From NCBI GenBank assembly GCA_012031925.1, contig JAAUSE010000002.1, positions 1 to 64,000 on the forward strand: 64,000 bases of DNA. Reading direction: 5' to 3'. Origin of the DNA: Candidatus Altimarinota bacterium (GTDB taxonomy: Bacteria > Patescibacteriota > JACMRA01). Made by a program: the position numbers and the translations under genes. Below the pieces are notes generated by a model. That model made no database searches. It was not told the DNA's origin and was given only the letters and a program-made list of their open reading frames with translations. Position 1 is the stretch's first letter, and every line of letters starts with the position of its first letter. Of this stretch, positions 19,296 to 27,980 are shown piece after piece.

Positions 19296-20165
19296 ATGAA
19301 TGAAAGTGATGTAATAGGCCTTAAAAAATTAGTCGAAACTGTTTCAAATGGTTTAGGTGTACTTGGTAATCATTTTTTTGAGTTTGATGTAAAAAAAATT
19401 AAAAGAACTGGCAACGCAGAAGCTGAAGTTGAAAAAGAGAAAATTATAAAAAGAGCAGAAGGAAATGCAGCTTCTTTAGAAATAATGACGAGAGCGGAAG
19501 TAAGAGTAAAATTGATACAATACCAAGAGCAGATAAATTTGGAAAATATCTTTGCTGGTTCTAAAGATCTTTTGGAAGGTAAAAAGGTATCTGATATTCC
19601 AGTAGATAAGGACTGGTCTATGAGATTTATTGATATAGCTAAAGGTGTTAGTAAAGAAGAAATACAAGCAGTTTTATCACAAGTATTAGCAAGAGAAATA
19701 ATTAGACCAAATAGCTACTCATTAAAAACTCTTGAATTTTTAAAAAACTTAACAAAAGCTGATTTTCTATTTATGAGAAGGTTGCTGATAATAAGCAGTA
19801 TTTCTCAAGTTGTTTATATAGATAAAGATGATTGTGATAATGGTTTTTTTGATTTTAAGTACACCGACGTCATGATGTTTATTGAAATGGGTATTTGTAG
19901 ACCAAATATTAATTCTAATATAAAGTATAATGACTTTACTAGAGGTGCAATATTTGAGATTCAATTATTTAATAATTTTTCTAAAAGATATCAATATCAT
20001 GGTGATCAAAATTATGTCAGTTTTGGGGTAATTCAATTGACTCAGATAGGAAAAGAACTATGTACAGTCTTGGATCTAGATGGAAATGATAAGCAGCTAC
20101 AAATTGATTATTTTGAATCATTAAAAATTTATCTTAAATCTAAAAATATCATAGAAATAGAATAA
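19296..20165 (+). CDS. DUF2806-like protein in the restriction module
   Basis: 289 residues. It begins KKLVETVSNGLGVLG and has an Ala/Glu/Lys-rich helical part (GNAEAEVEKEKIIKRAEGNAASLEI). The middle contains VSKEEIQAVLSQVLAREIIRPNSYSLKTLEFLKNL, which is the pattern of DUF2806 proteins as I recall them. The C-terminal half looks alpha/beta. It is sandwiched between the EcoRI-type methylase and the DUF262/HNH protein with gaps of 6 and 24 bases. A role in target sensing or complex assembly is inferred only from position. Confidence 0.6.
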   Translation: MNESDVIGLKKLVETVSNGLGVLGNHFFEFDVKKIKRTGNAEAEVEKEKIIKRAEGNAASLEIMTRAEVRVKLIQYQEQINLENIFAGSKDLLEGKKVSDIPVDKDWSMRFIDIAKGVSKEEIQAVLSQVLAREIIRPNSYSLKTLEFLKNLTKADFLFMRRLLIISSISQVVYIDKDDCDNGFFDFKYTDVMMFIEMGICRPNINSNIKYNDFTRGAIFEIQLFNNFSKRYQYHGDQNYVSFGVIQLTQIGKELCTVLDLDGNDKQLQIDYFESLKIYLKSKNIIEIE

Positions 20166-20189
20166 CTATACAATTTACTTATAATTAAT

Positions 20190-21353
20190 ATGAAAACTAC
20201 ACTTAATACTACCACTAGCATCAAAGACATTTGTGATGGATTTGTGTATAATGAACTTGAAGGACGGGGGCTTTTTGGATTGTCTGGAAAATTGACTATT
20301 CAGCCTGAGTATCAGCGAAATTTTATTTATGCCGAAGAAAATAAAGAAATTCCTGTTATTGAATCTGTACTCAAAGGTTATCCACTTGGTTTGATATATT
20401 TTAACCAATTGGATGATGATAGGTTTGAAGTATTGGATGGTCAGCAAAGGATTACCAGTATCGGTAGGTTTGTTAGTGGAAAATTTGCTATCAAAGATGA
20501 GAATGGTATGGAACATTATTTTAGTGGGCTTGCTGAGGATAAACAAACTAAGATTTTGCAGACCAAATTGCTTATTTATGAGTGTGAAGGTACTGAGAGT
20601 GAGATAAAGGAATGGTTCAAGACTATTAATATTGCTGGTATACCTCTCAATAACCAAGAGCTACTCAATGCAGTGTATTCTGGTTCGTTTGTGACACTAG
20701 CCAAAGAAACTTTTAGTAATAATCAAAATGCTAATATTCAAAAATGGGAATCCTATATCAAAGGAAATGCTCGTAGGCAGGATTTTTTGGAGCGAGCTTT
20801 GGAGTGGGTAAGTAAAGATAATATCGGAGAGTACATGAGTCTTCATCGGTACGATGATAATATCAAAGAACTCAAAGTTTATTTTGATAGTGTGATTGAT
20901 TGGGTTTCATCTGTTTTTGTGGATGTGGTGGGTGAAATGAAGGGTTTGGACTGGGGGAGGTTGTATGAACAGTATCACAAGCGGTCTTATAATCCATCAG
21001 ATATTTCTGCACAATTTCATAGTCTTTACAGTAACCCTTATATCAATGATAAAAAAGGTATCTTTGAATATATCTTAGGTGGGTGTGCGGATTCCAAATT
21101 GCTCAATGTTCGAATATTCGATGATGCTATTAAAAAAACTGTATATGAGGAACAGACTAAAAAATCCAAGAAAGAAGAAATTTCTAACTGTCCACTATGT
21201 GCAATTGGTGATAATTCCAACAAAACTAAGATTTGGTTACTATCTGAAATGGATGCTGATCATGTAACAGCGTGGAGTAAAGGCGGTACAACAAGTAGCG
21301 AAAATTGTGAAATGCTTTGCAAAACTCACAACCGTGCTAAAGGAAATCGGTAA
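20190..21353 (+). CDS. DUF262 + HNH endonuclease
   Basis: 387 residues. The N-terminal DUF262 (ParB/Srx-like) domain has QPEYQRNFIY and VLDGQQRITSI, motifs used for nucleotide-dependent cleavage in GmrS-like proteins. The C-terminal HNH nuclease has a zinc-type CPLC, then DADHVTAWSKGG and CEMLCKTHNRAKGN. Next to an adenine methylase it is the likely restriction component of the module. The last ~85 bases are duplicated, with changes, at 22168-22252. Confidence 0.85.
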   Translation: MKTTLNTTTSIKDICDGFVYNELEGRGLFGLSGKLTIQPEYQRNFIYAEENKEIPVIESVLKGYPLGLIYFNQLDDDRFEVLDGQQRITSIGRFVSGKFAIKDENGMEHYFSGLAEDKQTKILQTKLLIYECEGTESEIKEWFKTINIAGIPLNNQELLNAVYSGSFVTLAKETFSNNQNANIQKWESYIKGNARRQDFLERALEWVSKDNIGEYMSLHRYDDNIKELKVYFDSVIDWVSSVFVDVVGEMKGLDWGRLYEQYHKRSYNPSDISAQFHSLYSNPYINDKKGIFEYILGGCADSKLLNVRIFDDAIKKTVYEEQTKKSKKEEISNCPLCAIGDNSNKTKIWLLSEMDADHVTAWSKGGTTSSENCEMLCKTHNRAKGNR

Positions 21354-21427
21354 AAAGCTCTCAAATAACTTAAATCTTGGCAACAATAAAAAATGAGCCA
21401 AGGTTTTCTTGACTCAGACTTGGTTGA

Positions 21428-21723
21428 CTATACACCATAGTTGTATTTTTTGAAAAATTCCCAAGCGATGGGATTGTTTTTTATCCAGTCTAAGTTTTTT
21501 GATTTTTCTGCAGTAAGTTCATCTGCAGACTTTTCTGGTGTAGTTGAGATTTCAAAGTCGCTATCAGTTCCTAAGATGAGATGCTGGCAAGGTTTGAATC
21601 GGTTTGAATCGATTGGGTTATCATTTTGATCATATGCAATATGATTGCGAACTTTTTGACTTTGATAGATCCAAGCGAGTCAGATTCTATGGTTACAGAT
21701 TTGATTGGTTGATTGAAAAACAT
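21428..21723 (-). CDS. Small hypothetical protein (one frame break)
   Basis: 98 residues when joined. It begins FFNQPIKSVTIESDSLGSI and ends NNPIAWEFFKKYNYGV. The frame breaks at the A5 run at 21653-21657 (T5 on plus); one extra A connects both parts. Its ATG lies 4 bases beyond the stop of the neighbouring minus-strand gene (21727-22017), so the two are coupled. Not recognised. It lies between the two copies of the HNH gene tail. Confidence 0.5.
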
Positions 21724-21726
21724 TTC

Positions 21727-22017
21727 CTAATCCTCCATAAAATTGACACTACCATCTGGTGAAATTAGCATTACTGATTCTTGAGAAAACGTCAATTTGT
21801 ATCTCCTTCCAACATTTTCAACAATATTTGGTCTGTTAGTAGCAATTTGTAGTATAAATGAAGTTTCACTTACACCGTACCAATACCCATCTGCCTGTAG
21901 TAATGTGTATCCAACCAGATCATCAAATAATGTCAAAAAATCTAATAAATCAGATTTTGAAACAACAGTATTTGAATTTGGAATATTTGTCCCCAAATAT
22001 AATTGGTAAAGCCTCAA
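21727..22017 (-). CDS. Small hypothetical protein, DUF3574-like pattern
   Basis: 96 residues beginning RLYQLYLGTNIPNSNTVVS, with FLTLFDDLVGYTLLQADGYW. The order (LYLGT, VS....FL, G-TLL-A-G-W) recalls DUF3574, but the match is only by eye. No signal peptide. It is first of a coupled pair on the minus strand. The pair sits in an ~800-bp segment bracketed by direct repeats of the HNH gene end. Confidence 0.45.
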   Translation of the reverse strand: MRLYQLYLGTNIPNSNTVVSKSDLLDFLTLFDDLVGYTLLQADGYWYGVSETSFILQIATNRPNIVENVGRRYKLTFSQESVMLISPDGSVNFMED

Positions 22018-22167
22018 AACTTTTAGTCCTCCGATAAAGAATATCTATTTTCTAGCACAATAATTGACAAAAGTCAATGGTAAGTTAATTTAGTCTGAAT
22101 ATGTTTGATGTGTACCCAAAGCTGTATAGAATCTCACTACTGAGTTAGTGAAACAAATTGAATCTGA

Positions 22168-22252
22168 GCGTGGAATATAGGCGGAGAAACAAGTAGCGAA
22201 AATTGTGAAATGCTTTGTAAAACTCACAACCGTGCTAAAGGAAATTGGTAAA
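22168..22252 (+). pseudogene. Remnant of the HNH gene 3' end
   Basis: 85 bases matching 21270-21354 with about seven differences and the same orientation. It encodes GETSSENCEMLCKTHNRAKGN and a stop, the end of a DUF262/HNH protein. No upstream part is present. The nearby bases 22018-22167 hold no gene that I can see. Confidence 0.85.
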
Positions 22253-22267
22253 TATTTTTGTAAAAAA

Positions 22268-22299
22268 GTGAGTCAGGAAATTACCTGATTCGTTTTTTA
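22268..22299. terminator. Bidirectional terminator
   Basis: Stem GAGTCAGG (22270-22277) / CCTGATTC (22284-22291). It is followed by TTTTTT on the plus strand and, read on the minus strand, by TTTTTT as well. It serves the minus-strand YdeI-like gene. Confidence 0.75.
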
Positions 22300-22689
22300 T
22301 ACATTTTTGAACCATTTTTTGGCGGACTCTCGACGGTGAGGGCAGCCGGGCCAGCAGCATGGGCGTTTTTTGCCTTCTAGGATTTCTTCTTGCAACCTTA
22401 CTAGATGTTCTTTTCTTGTTTTTTCTTGTTTGACAATAGTTGTCCAGCAAATCCATTCATTACGAGCAAGTGGAGTTAGATTGTTCCATTTTTGAAGTAA
22501 TTCTGAATTGGCTGTCAAAATATTTTTTAGATCAGCTGGGACTTGGTGGTTGACACCAGATGAGATTATATTTTGAGTCATGTGATTATATTCATTGTAA
22601 CGAAAAGGCTGATCTTTGTCAAGACTTGAAAATTGACTCTTTACAAGATTGTTTTTTTGTGTTATCGTTGAATCATATTTATCAAACAA
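22297..22689 (-). CDS. YdeI-type protein (bacteriocin-protection family)
   Basis: 130 residues with the family's C-terminal signature LTPLARNEWICWTT, KQEKTRKEHLVRLQEEI and GKKRPCCWPGCPHR. The middle part VPADLKNILTANSELLQKW is also typical. The N-terminal domain looks short. Proteins of this family are linked in the literature to protection from bacteriocins, but the mechanism is unclear. It is divergent from the helicase gene, whose ATG lies 6 bases from this start. Confidence 0.8.
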   Translation of the reverse strand: MFDKYDSTITQKNNLVKSQFSSLDKDQPFRYNEYNHMTQNIISSGVNHQVPADLKNILTANSELLQKWNNLTPLARNEWICWTTIVKQEKTRKEHLVRLQEEILEGKKRPCCWPGCPHRRESAKKWFKNV

Positions 22690-22695
22690 AACAAT

Positions 22696-23925
22696 ATGGG
22701 AAATTTTCAGCGCAATAAAAAGCGATACTCAAGTAATCGCGCGGGTGGTTTTGGCAATCATAGGAATAGACCACAAGGTGGTAGAGGAGGTAGACAAGGA
22801 CCTCAAGAAATGAAACCAGATTTTGATCTTTTTATTAAAAAAGCTAAACTAGTTAATGAAGAGGTTTTTGTTCCCAAGTATAAGTTTGATCAGTTTGGAT
22901 TGGATTCTAGATTAGTTGATAATCTGGCTAAGAGAAATTTCACAGATCCAACACCTATCCAGGATGAAGTTATCCCACATTTACTAAAAACCAAAGATAT
23001 TATTGGTATTGCTAATACTGGTACAGGCAAAACTGCTGCTTTTTTGTTACCACTTCTTCACCAAACTCTCAAAAATTTTGAAAAAAGGGTTTTGATTCTA
23101 GCACCGACTCGTGAACTCGCAATGCAGATTGAGGATGAAATCAAAGAATTAGCCAAGAATACTTCTATTACCTCAACCATTGTAGTTGGAGGGATGCCAA
23201 TATATCGTCAGATTGAGAGACTTCGCAAACCTAAGCATTTTATCGTTGGGACTACTGGCAGGACTCTTGATCTAGTCAATCAGAACAAAATCAAGCTTGA
23301 TAGTTTTGATACAATTGTACTTGATGAGATGGATCAAATGCTTGATATGGGATTTTTACCTGATATCAAAAAAATTCTGGCTGGAGTTAGAGATAATCGT
23401 CACCTTTTGTTTTTTTCTGCAACACTAGATAAAAATATTGAGTCAATTGCCAAAGAAATGTTGGTAGATCCAGTTCATATTTCAGTCAAAACTGGTCAAA
23501 CTACAGATAATGTTGAACAGAATGTTGTACGTCATACTCCAGAACAAGACAAGTTTGAGCTTCTTTTGGATAAATTAAATGAGGAGGGTGTTTCTAGAGC
23601 TATTATTTTTGATAATACCAAACACTCTGTCAAGAAGATTGAACAAAAGCTACTAGATAAAGGACACAAAGTAGTTGCAATTCATGGTAATAAGACTCAG
23701 TCTCAAAGAAAAAAAGCATTGGATGCTTTCAAAAATGGTAAAGCTCAGATTATGTTGGCAACTAATGTGGCTGCACGTGGATTGGATATTCCTAATGTAT
23801 CACATGTCTTTAACTATTCTTTACCTCAAAGTAAGGAAGACTATATTCATAGAATAGGTCGTACAGGAAGGGCAGGAAATATTGGGTTTGCTTATACATT
23901 TGTACCAACAAGTAGGTCTCATTAG
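22696..23925 (+). CDS. DEAD-box RNA helicase with DEMD motif
   Basis: 409 residues. A Gly/Arg-rich N-terminal tail precedes the two RecA-like domains. They carry the Q motif (FTDPTPIQDEVIP), motif I ANTGTGKT, Ia APTRELA, motif II VLDEMD, motif III SAT, then IIFDNTK, IHGNKTQSQR, ATNVAARGLDIP and HRIGRTGRAG. Motif II is DEMD rather than DEAD, and the usual GTPGR reads GTTGR, both mild departures. It would remodel RNA, for example in ribosome assembly or mRNA decay. It ends shortly after the last motif, with no C-terminal extension. Confidence 0.92.
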   Translation: MGNFQRNKKRYSSNRAGGFGNHRNRPQGGRGGRQGPQEMKPDFDLFIKKAKLVNEEVFVPKYKFDQFGLDSRLVDNLAKRNFTDPTPIQDEVIPHLLKTKDIIGIANTGTGKTAAFLLPLLHQTLKNFEKRVLILAPTRELAMQIEDEIKELAKNTSITSTIVVGGMPIYRQIERLRKPKHFIVGTTGRTLDLVNQNKIKLDSFDTIVLDEMDQMLDMGFLPDIKKILAGVRDNRHLLFFSATLDKNIESIAKEMLVDPVHISVKTGQTTDNVEQNVVRHTPEQDKFELLLDKLNEEGVSRAIIFDNTKHSVKKIEQKLLDKGHKVVAIHGNKTQSQRKKALDAFKNGKAQIMLATNVAARGLDIPNVSHVFNYSLPQSKEDYIHRIGRTGRAGNIGFAYTFVPTSRSH

Positions 23926-23983
23926 TTTTAAAAAAGTTATAATCTTGTAGAGATTGAATACCAGTGATATAATTATTAGTATA

Positions 23984-24571
23984 ATGTTTTCCACAGATAG
24001 ATATAGGTACCAAAGCCCACAAGAAAGAGCTAGGTTGTTAGCAGAGGAAGACTACGATTTGACAAATTTATTAGATCAGCCAAAGAATAATGAGATTAAA
24101 GTTGATAAAACAGAGGAGTTTGTCAATAATATGAAGGCATCTAAAAAAATTCTTAGTTTTGTCACAGAAAAAAATTTTGAATCTGGTAAAGATTGGGTTT
24201 TTCCTAAAAATAAGTTGCTCCAAAAAATAATTGATTCATCTGATAATCCACAGATACTTCAGGAATATATAAACAAAAAAATATCTGCTAATCAATTCAA
24301 TTCAGATGATTTGTATAAAATTAAAGATATTTCGTTGATTCAAGCTAAGAATATGCTTTTACTTAAGAAAATGGTTGAGACTTTTCGGCAGGTTTCTACA
24401 CCTAGTTATGATAAAGATATCATATTACTCCATAGTGTGGATGGAGGGGTTTATAATGCAAACAAAAGTGATTTTGCTAGTAATCCAAGAATGATTAATG
24501 AACAAATATTAAAACCACTATTACAACAAGCCAAAATATGTGGGATTGAAGAATTGTCTCAGCTGTTGTAG
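23984..24571 (+). CDS. Hypothetical protein
   Basis: About 195 residues, unrecognised. It begins MFSTDRYRYQSPQERARLLAEEDYDLTNLL and is mostly helical and charged, with no signal or membrane segment. The ATG at 23984 is preferred over upstream TTG codons; a TATAAT at 23967-23972 lies 11 bases before it, so the leader is very short. It is on its own between the helicase and a convergent gene. Confidence 0.55.
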   Translation: MFSTDRYRYQSPQERARLLAEEDYDLTNLLDQPKNNEIKVDKTEEFVNNMKASKKILSFVTEKNFESGKDWVFPKNKLLQKIIDSSDNPQILQEYINKKISANQFNSDDLYKIKDISLIQAKNMLLLKKMVETFRQVSTPSYDKDIILLHSVDGGVYNANKSDFASNPRMINEQILKPLLQQAKICGIEELSQLL

Positions 24572-24587
24572 GCTGGTTTCTTTACCT

Positions 24588-24611
24588 AAAAAAAGCAACC
24601 TATTGGTTGCT
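24588..24611 (-). terminator. Terminator of the secreted DUF4189-like gene
   Basis: Stem AGCAACC (24594-24600) / GGTTGCT (24605-24611). On the minus strand it is followed by a T run complementary to A7 at 24588-24594. It lies 26 bases past the corrected stop at 24637. Confidence 0.7.
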
Positions 24612-24636
24612 GTGTGATGAAAGTTATTTATTCTGA

Positions 24637-25160
24637 TTATTTTGCTTGACTGTAGTTGCTGGATTTTGATGTTGGAATTGCTTCTGAGTTTTTTCCTACA
24701 AAGCTCCATTGTTGTTGCTTGAGTTGATCAAAAAGAAGATTAATATGACAATTTGATTTTTGGCAGGAGCATTAGAAATACAAGCGTATTTGGATCCACG
24801 AATAGCATCTTTGATTGATTCGTTTGAGCTTGTAGCTCCAAGTCCAGCTTTTTTTTGAGCTAGAAAAGTTACAAATTTATCATTAATAATTTGCATTGAA
24901 AAAGCTACAAATCTTTTGTTTCCGCTCGAAAGTAGGAAGCAATTACCTTTGTTGGTTGATAAACATCTTTTTTTGGATAGATCAATGGCCTTATTGATTG
25001 TTGAATGTCCAAGCTCAATATAGAATTCATTTTTTTCATTAACGGTAATAGCATACCCATAACTGGCCTTTGATGTAGTTTTTTGCTCGGCTAGTACTGG
25101 ATTAGTTGGTAGTAATCCTATTAATAGTATAGCAGACAAAATTGATCGGTGTATTAACAT
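24637..25160 (-). CDS. Secreted DUF4189-like protein (one frame break)
   Basis: 174 residues when joined. It has a clear signal peptide (HRSILSAILLIGLLPTNPVLAEQ). The mature part has YGYAITVNEKN, HSTINKAIDLSKKRC, NCFLLSSGNKRFVAFSM and, after the break, KSNCHINLLFDQL. These resemble the Cys-containing DUF4189 domain of secreted bacterial proteins. The frame breaks at the A5 run at 24757-24761 (T5 on plus); adding one A carries it to a stop just before a terminator. The role is unknown, and its style is that of larger free-living bacteria. Confidence 0.55.
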
Positions 25161-25246
25161 TAAGAATGATCCCCAATAACAATAAAGTTTTGCTACACAA
25201 GTTTTGTTAATTTGTCAAGACCTTTGGATTACCTGATTACTTTTGG

Positions 25247-25275
25247 TTGAGCTTTTTTGGAAAATATGGTATAAT
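25247..25275 (+). promoter_or_regulatory. Promoter of a leaderless LOG-family mRNA
   Basis: TTGAGC at 25247-25252, a 17-base spacer and TATAAT at 25270-25275. The ATG follows only six bases later at 25282, so transcription should start at or next to the A of the start codon. Confidence 0.75.
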
Positions 25276-25281
25276 ATTAGT

Positions 25282-25950
25282 ATGAGTAAAATCCAAAACT
25301 TTGATAATCTTCAAACACTGACTGAGGATCAGTTTAATCTTTTGAAAGTAATCCAGACAGAATACAAGATGGGCATGCTTGCTTTGAATTCATTAGGGGC
25401 ACATACATTGACTGTGTATGGTGGTTCTATGGTGCAAAAAACTGATCTTGCTTATCACAATGTTTTGAAGATTTCTGAGCTATTATCCAAAAAAGGTTGG
25501 GGAATAGCTTCTGGTGGTGGCCCTGGTATAATGACTGCTGCTTTGGATGGTGCAAAAAAAGGTGGGAGTAAAGCAATTGCTTTTTGCATAGATATTCCTG
25601 GTGAATCACCAGCTCCCAATCGGGATGTGAGTTTGGTTTTTACACAATTCTCAGTTCGAAAATATATTTTAAGACAATCAGATGCTTTTGTCTTTGCCCC
25701 TGGTGGTTTGGGGACTCTTGATGAGTTGATGGAGCTTTTGACTCTTATAAAGACTAATAAGTATCCACAAAAACCTTTATTCTTACTTGATTCCAAATTT
25801 TGGAGTGGTTATATGAAATGGTTTGAAGAAATTTTGCTTAATGAACGAAAAGTTGTAGCACAAGATTTTTTGAAGTTATTTATATTAATTGATAAGCCAG
25901 AAGATATCATCAAACATATATATGGTAATCAAAATAAAATAACAGGTTAA
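25282..25950 (+). CDS. LOG-family (lysine-decarboxylase-like) nucleotide hydrolase
   Basis: 222 residues. The motifs SGGGPGIMTAALDGA and PGGLGTLDELMELL (PGGxGTxxE) define the LOG/TIGR00730 family. These enzymes cleave the N-glycosidic bond of nucleoside 5'-monophosphates, releasing a base and ribose phosphate. The ATG at 25282 is chosen because an excellent promoter ends six bases before it; the more upstream TTG overlaps the promoter. The next gene, a CAP protein, starts 11 bases after its stop. Confidence 0.88.
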   Translation: MSKIQNFDNLQTLTEDQFNLLKVIQTEYKMGMLALNSLGAHTLTVYGGSMVQKTDLAYHNVLKISELLSKKGWGIASGGGPGIMTAALDGAKKGGSKAIAFCIDIPGESPAPNRDVSLVFTQFSVRKYILRQSDAFVFAPGGLGTLDELMELLTLIKTNKYPQKPLFLLDSKFWSGYMKWFEEILLNERKVVAQDFLKLFILIDKPEDIIKHIYGNQNKITG

Positions 25951-25961
25951 TAAAAATTTCT

Positions 25962-26444
25962 TTGATAGGGTTTGTCATATCTGTGATAATTTTTGTATTG
26001 TTTTTGTTTCAAATGTCACAAGTGGTTACAGCTCGTGGAATTACATATCGTAAAGATGATTTGATGGCTTTGATAAATGCCAAAAGAATAAGTAACGGAG
26101 TTTCCCCACTTAAGTATAATCAGCAGCTTAATCAAGCAGCTCAACAAAAAGCTGAGGATATGTCAAAAAATAATTATTTTAGTCATGTTAGCCCGATTGA
26201 TGGAACTAAATGGTCAAATTTTATAGAAAGTAGTGGATATAATTATGTGGAAGCGGGTGAAAATCTTGCTAACGGGTTTGACAATCCTAACGAAATGGTT
26301 GAGTCATGGATGGACTCTCCAACACATCGCCAAAATATTGTTAGTAAAGGTATGAAAGAGACAGGTTTTGGAATTGCTTTGGGTAAGTTAGATGAAACTC
26401 CAACAGTGTTTGTTGTGCAAGTTTTTGGAAGAGAAAATAATTAA
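25962..26444 (+). CDS. Secreted CAP/SCP-domain protein (YkwD-like)
   Basis: 160 residues. An N-terminal membrane segment (FVISVIIFVLFLFQMSQVV) acts as signal or anchor, followed by a CAP domain: LINAKRISNGVSPLKYN, AEDMSKNNYFSHVSPIDG, EAGENLANGF, VESWMDSPTHRQNI and TGFGIALG. The acid/His residues of the CAP cavity (H in FSHV, E in GEN, H in PTHRQN) are present. The start is a TTG. It probably acts outside the cell; the exact role of bacterial CAP proteins is unsettled. Confidence 0.85.
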   Translation: MIGFVISVIIFVLFLFQMSQVVTARGITYRKDDLMALINAKRISNGVSPLKYNQQLNQAAQQKAEDMSKNNYFSHVSPIDGTKWSNFIESSGYNYVEAGENLANGFDNPNEMVESWMDSPTHRQNIVSKGMKETGFGIALGKLDETPTVFVVQVFGRENN

Positions 26445-26453
26445 ATAAATTTT

Positions 26454-27351
26454 ATGGGTAGAGATATTAATTTTGGTAAGCTTAACAAACAAGAATATTT
26501 GAAAAGCCAAAAATCTGTTGAACAGGTTTTGAAAGAGACGTTGCCTAGTTCATTGAAAGAATCAACAAGGTTAGATTATCCTGGATCCATGCGAAGATCT
26601 CTAACTAAATTGCGTGACTTTGAAAAAGATTTTGCTAAGGCTGGTGATGACTTGCACAAACTTTTTGTAGTAAAGGAGGGTGTGAGGAGGTTTTGGAAAT
26701 CTTTGACTAAGGGGTTTATTGTTGAGATGGGGGATAAGCTTACTTATCCAGATGAGACGGTAGAGAGTGTTAGAAAAAAGATAACTGATTTTGAAAAAGA
26801 GTTAGATTTGAAACTTGAGCATCTCCAAATGAAGAAAAAAGCCGAAAAAGATTTGGTTCTTGGAATACAAATGGAGAAGGAGGCCAAAAAACTATTAGAA
26901 ATTTTAGAAGATAAGCTGGATATTGCAATGAATAGGGTTGAAGAATTGAATTATAACCAAACTAAAAGACAGTTTAATCTAATTTTGAAAAAAAGCTCAG
27001 ATAAAGAGTTGTTGGATAAAGCTAATTTGGTATTTGCACAGATTGATCAGCTTTATCGAGAAATAATTGAGAAAAAAGACCAGGAAAAGAAGCAACAAGA
27101 TGTAGTTAGATATATTGTCTATTTTCAGAATCGATTAAAAAAAAATAACTGCTGTGGACTATAAACTCACGCAAAAAAAAGCTGAAGATGATATTGGCGC
27201 TATTGTGTCGTATGTGAAAAAGATTCCGCAAATGCTTAGTGAAATTGCTGACACAGAGTTTGTTAGTATTATAGATTTGCAATACAAAGAGCTGAGACAA
27301 GAGTTTGAAGAGTTTTATAAAATCAATAGTTTGAATATTAATATTGATTAG
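26454..27351 (+). CDS. Coiled-coil hypothetical protein (one frame break, extra A)
   Basis: About 298 residues when joined. It is highly charged and helical almost throughout (for example KKITDFEKELDLKLEHLQMKKKAEKDL), so it is probably a coiled coil, without signal peptide. Not recognised. The frame breaks in the A9 run at 27137-27145. Unlike all other breaks in this window it is repaired by removing one A (A8), giving RLKKITAVDYKLTQKKAEDD. It follows the CAP gene by 9 bases and may be in its transcript. Confidence 0.55.
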
Positions 27352-27378
27352 ATTTTTTATTTTTTGGGATAAAGTTAT

Positions 27379-27846
27379 TTATTTAAGACCGAACCAAGCT
27401 ATTGCTAGTGAATCAGCGGCATCATCAGGCTTAGGGATTTGATCTAGATTGTAAATTTTTTTGACTGCTTGTTGGACTTGCTCCTTGGTGGCTCTTCCGT
27501 ATCCACAGAGGGTTTGTTTGACTTGTAATGGCGTAACATCAGTTGTTTGTAGTCCGTTTTTTTTCATTATGTATAGCATCATGCCACGACTTTGAGCAAC
27601 ACTAATGACTGTTTTTTGATTTTTAAAAAAAATAAATACTTCTATAATTCCAACATTTGGTTGATATTTTTTTATGAGGCTTTCAAGGTCTTGACCAAGT
27701 TCAAGAAGTCTGTCAGGCATTTGTTCTTTGGGTGCGCTATCTGTGTGCAGAATTCCATATTCAAGTATTTGAGGATTTTGCCTAGTTCCAGTTACAAAAG
27801 AAAATCCTACTGTTGCAGTTCCAGGATCAATGCCTAATGTGATCAT
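27379..27846 (-). CDS. ruvC: Crossover junction endodeoxyribonuclease RuvC
   Basis: 155 residues. The RNase H-like active site is visible: LGIDPGTATVGFS (first Asp), GIIEVFIFFKN (Glu), and the C-terminal PDDAADSLAIA (two Asp). SVAQSRG is also typical. It resolves Holliday junctions, working with RuvA and RuvB; ruvB lies at 51.1 kb here and not in the same operon. The length is normal. Confidence 0.92.
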   Translation of the reverse strand: MITLGIDPGTATVGFSFVTGTRQNPQILEYGILHTDSAPKEQMPDRLLELGQDLESLIKKYQPNVGIIEVFIFFKNQKTVISVAQSRGMMLYIMKKNGLQTTDVTPLQVKQTLCGYGRATKEQVQQAVKKIYNLDQIPKPDDAADSLAIAWFGLK

Positions 27847-27945
27847 AGTTTTAATTTGAAGTAATAGTTATATTTTGACAAATCTTGATATACTTTCACT
27901 GCGTATGTTGATAGTTGTGGTGCAGAAAATTATATATATTTGTAA

Positions 27946-27969
27946 AGACCCGTTCATAAGAACGGGTCA
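27946..27969 (-). terminator. Terminator of the beta-barrel protein gene
   Basis: Perfect 9-bp stem GACCCGTTC (27947-27955) / GAACGGGTC (27960-27968) with a 4-base loop. It is followed on the minus strand by TTTACAAAT, 12 bases past the stop. Confidence 0.75.
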
Positions 27970-27980
27970 AGAGAAAAAGA

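Noticed and set aside
21441-21629. Plus-strand 62-codon open frame beyond the HNH gene
   Set aside because: The minus strand there encodes a better protein once one A is added, and it is coupled to its neighbour.
22235-22456. Second frame opposite/inside the YdeI-like gene
   Set aside because: The 22297-22689 frame carries the conserved family signature. The other frame crosses the terminator and has only basic low-complexity sequence.
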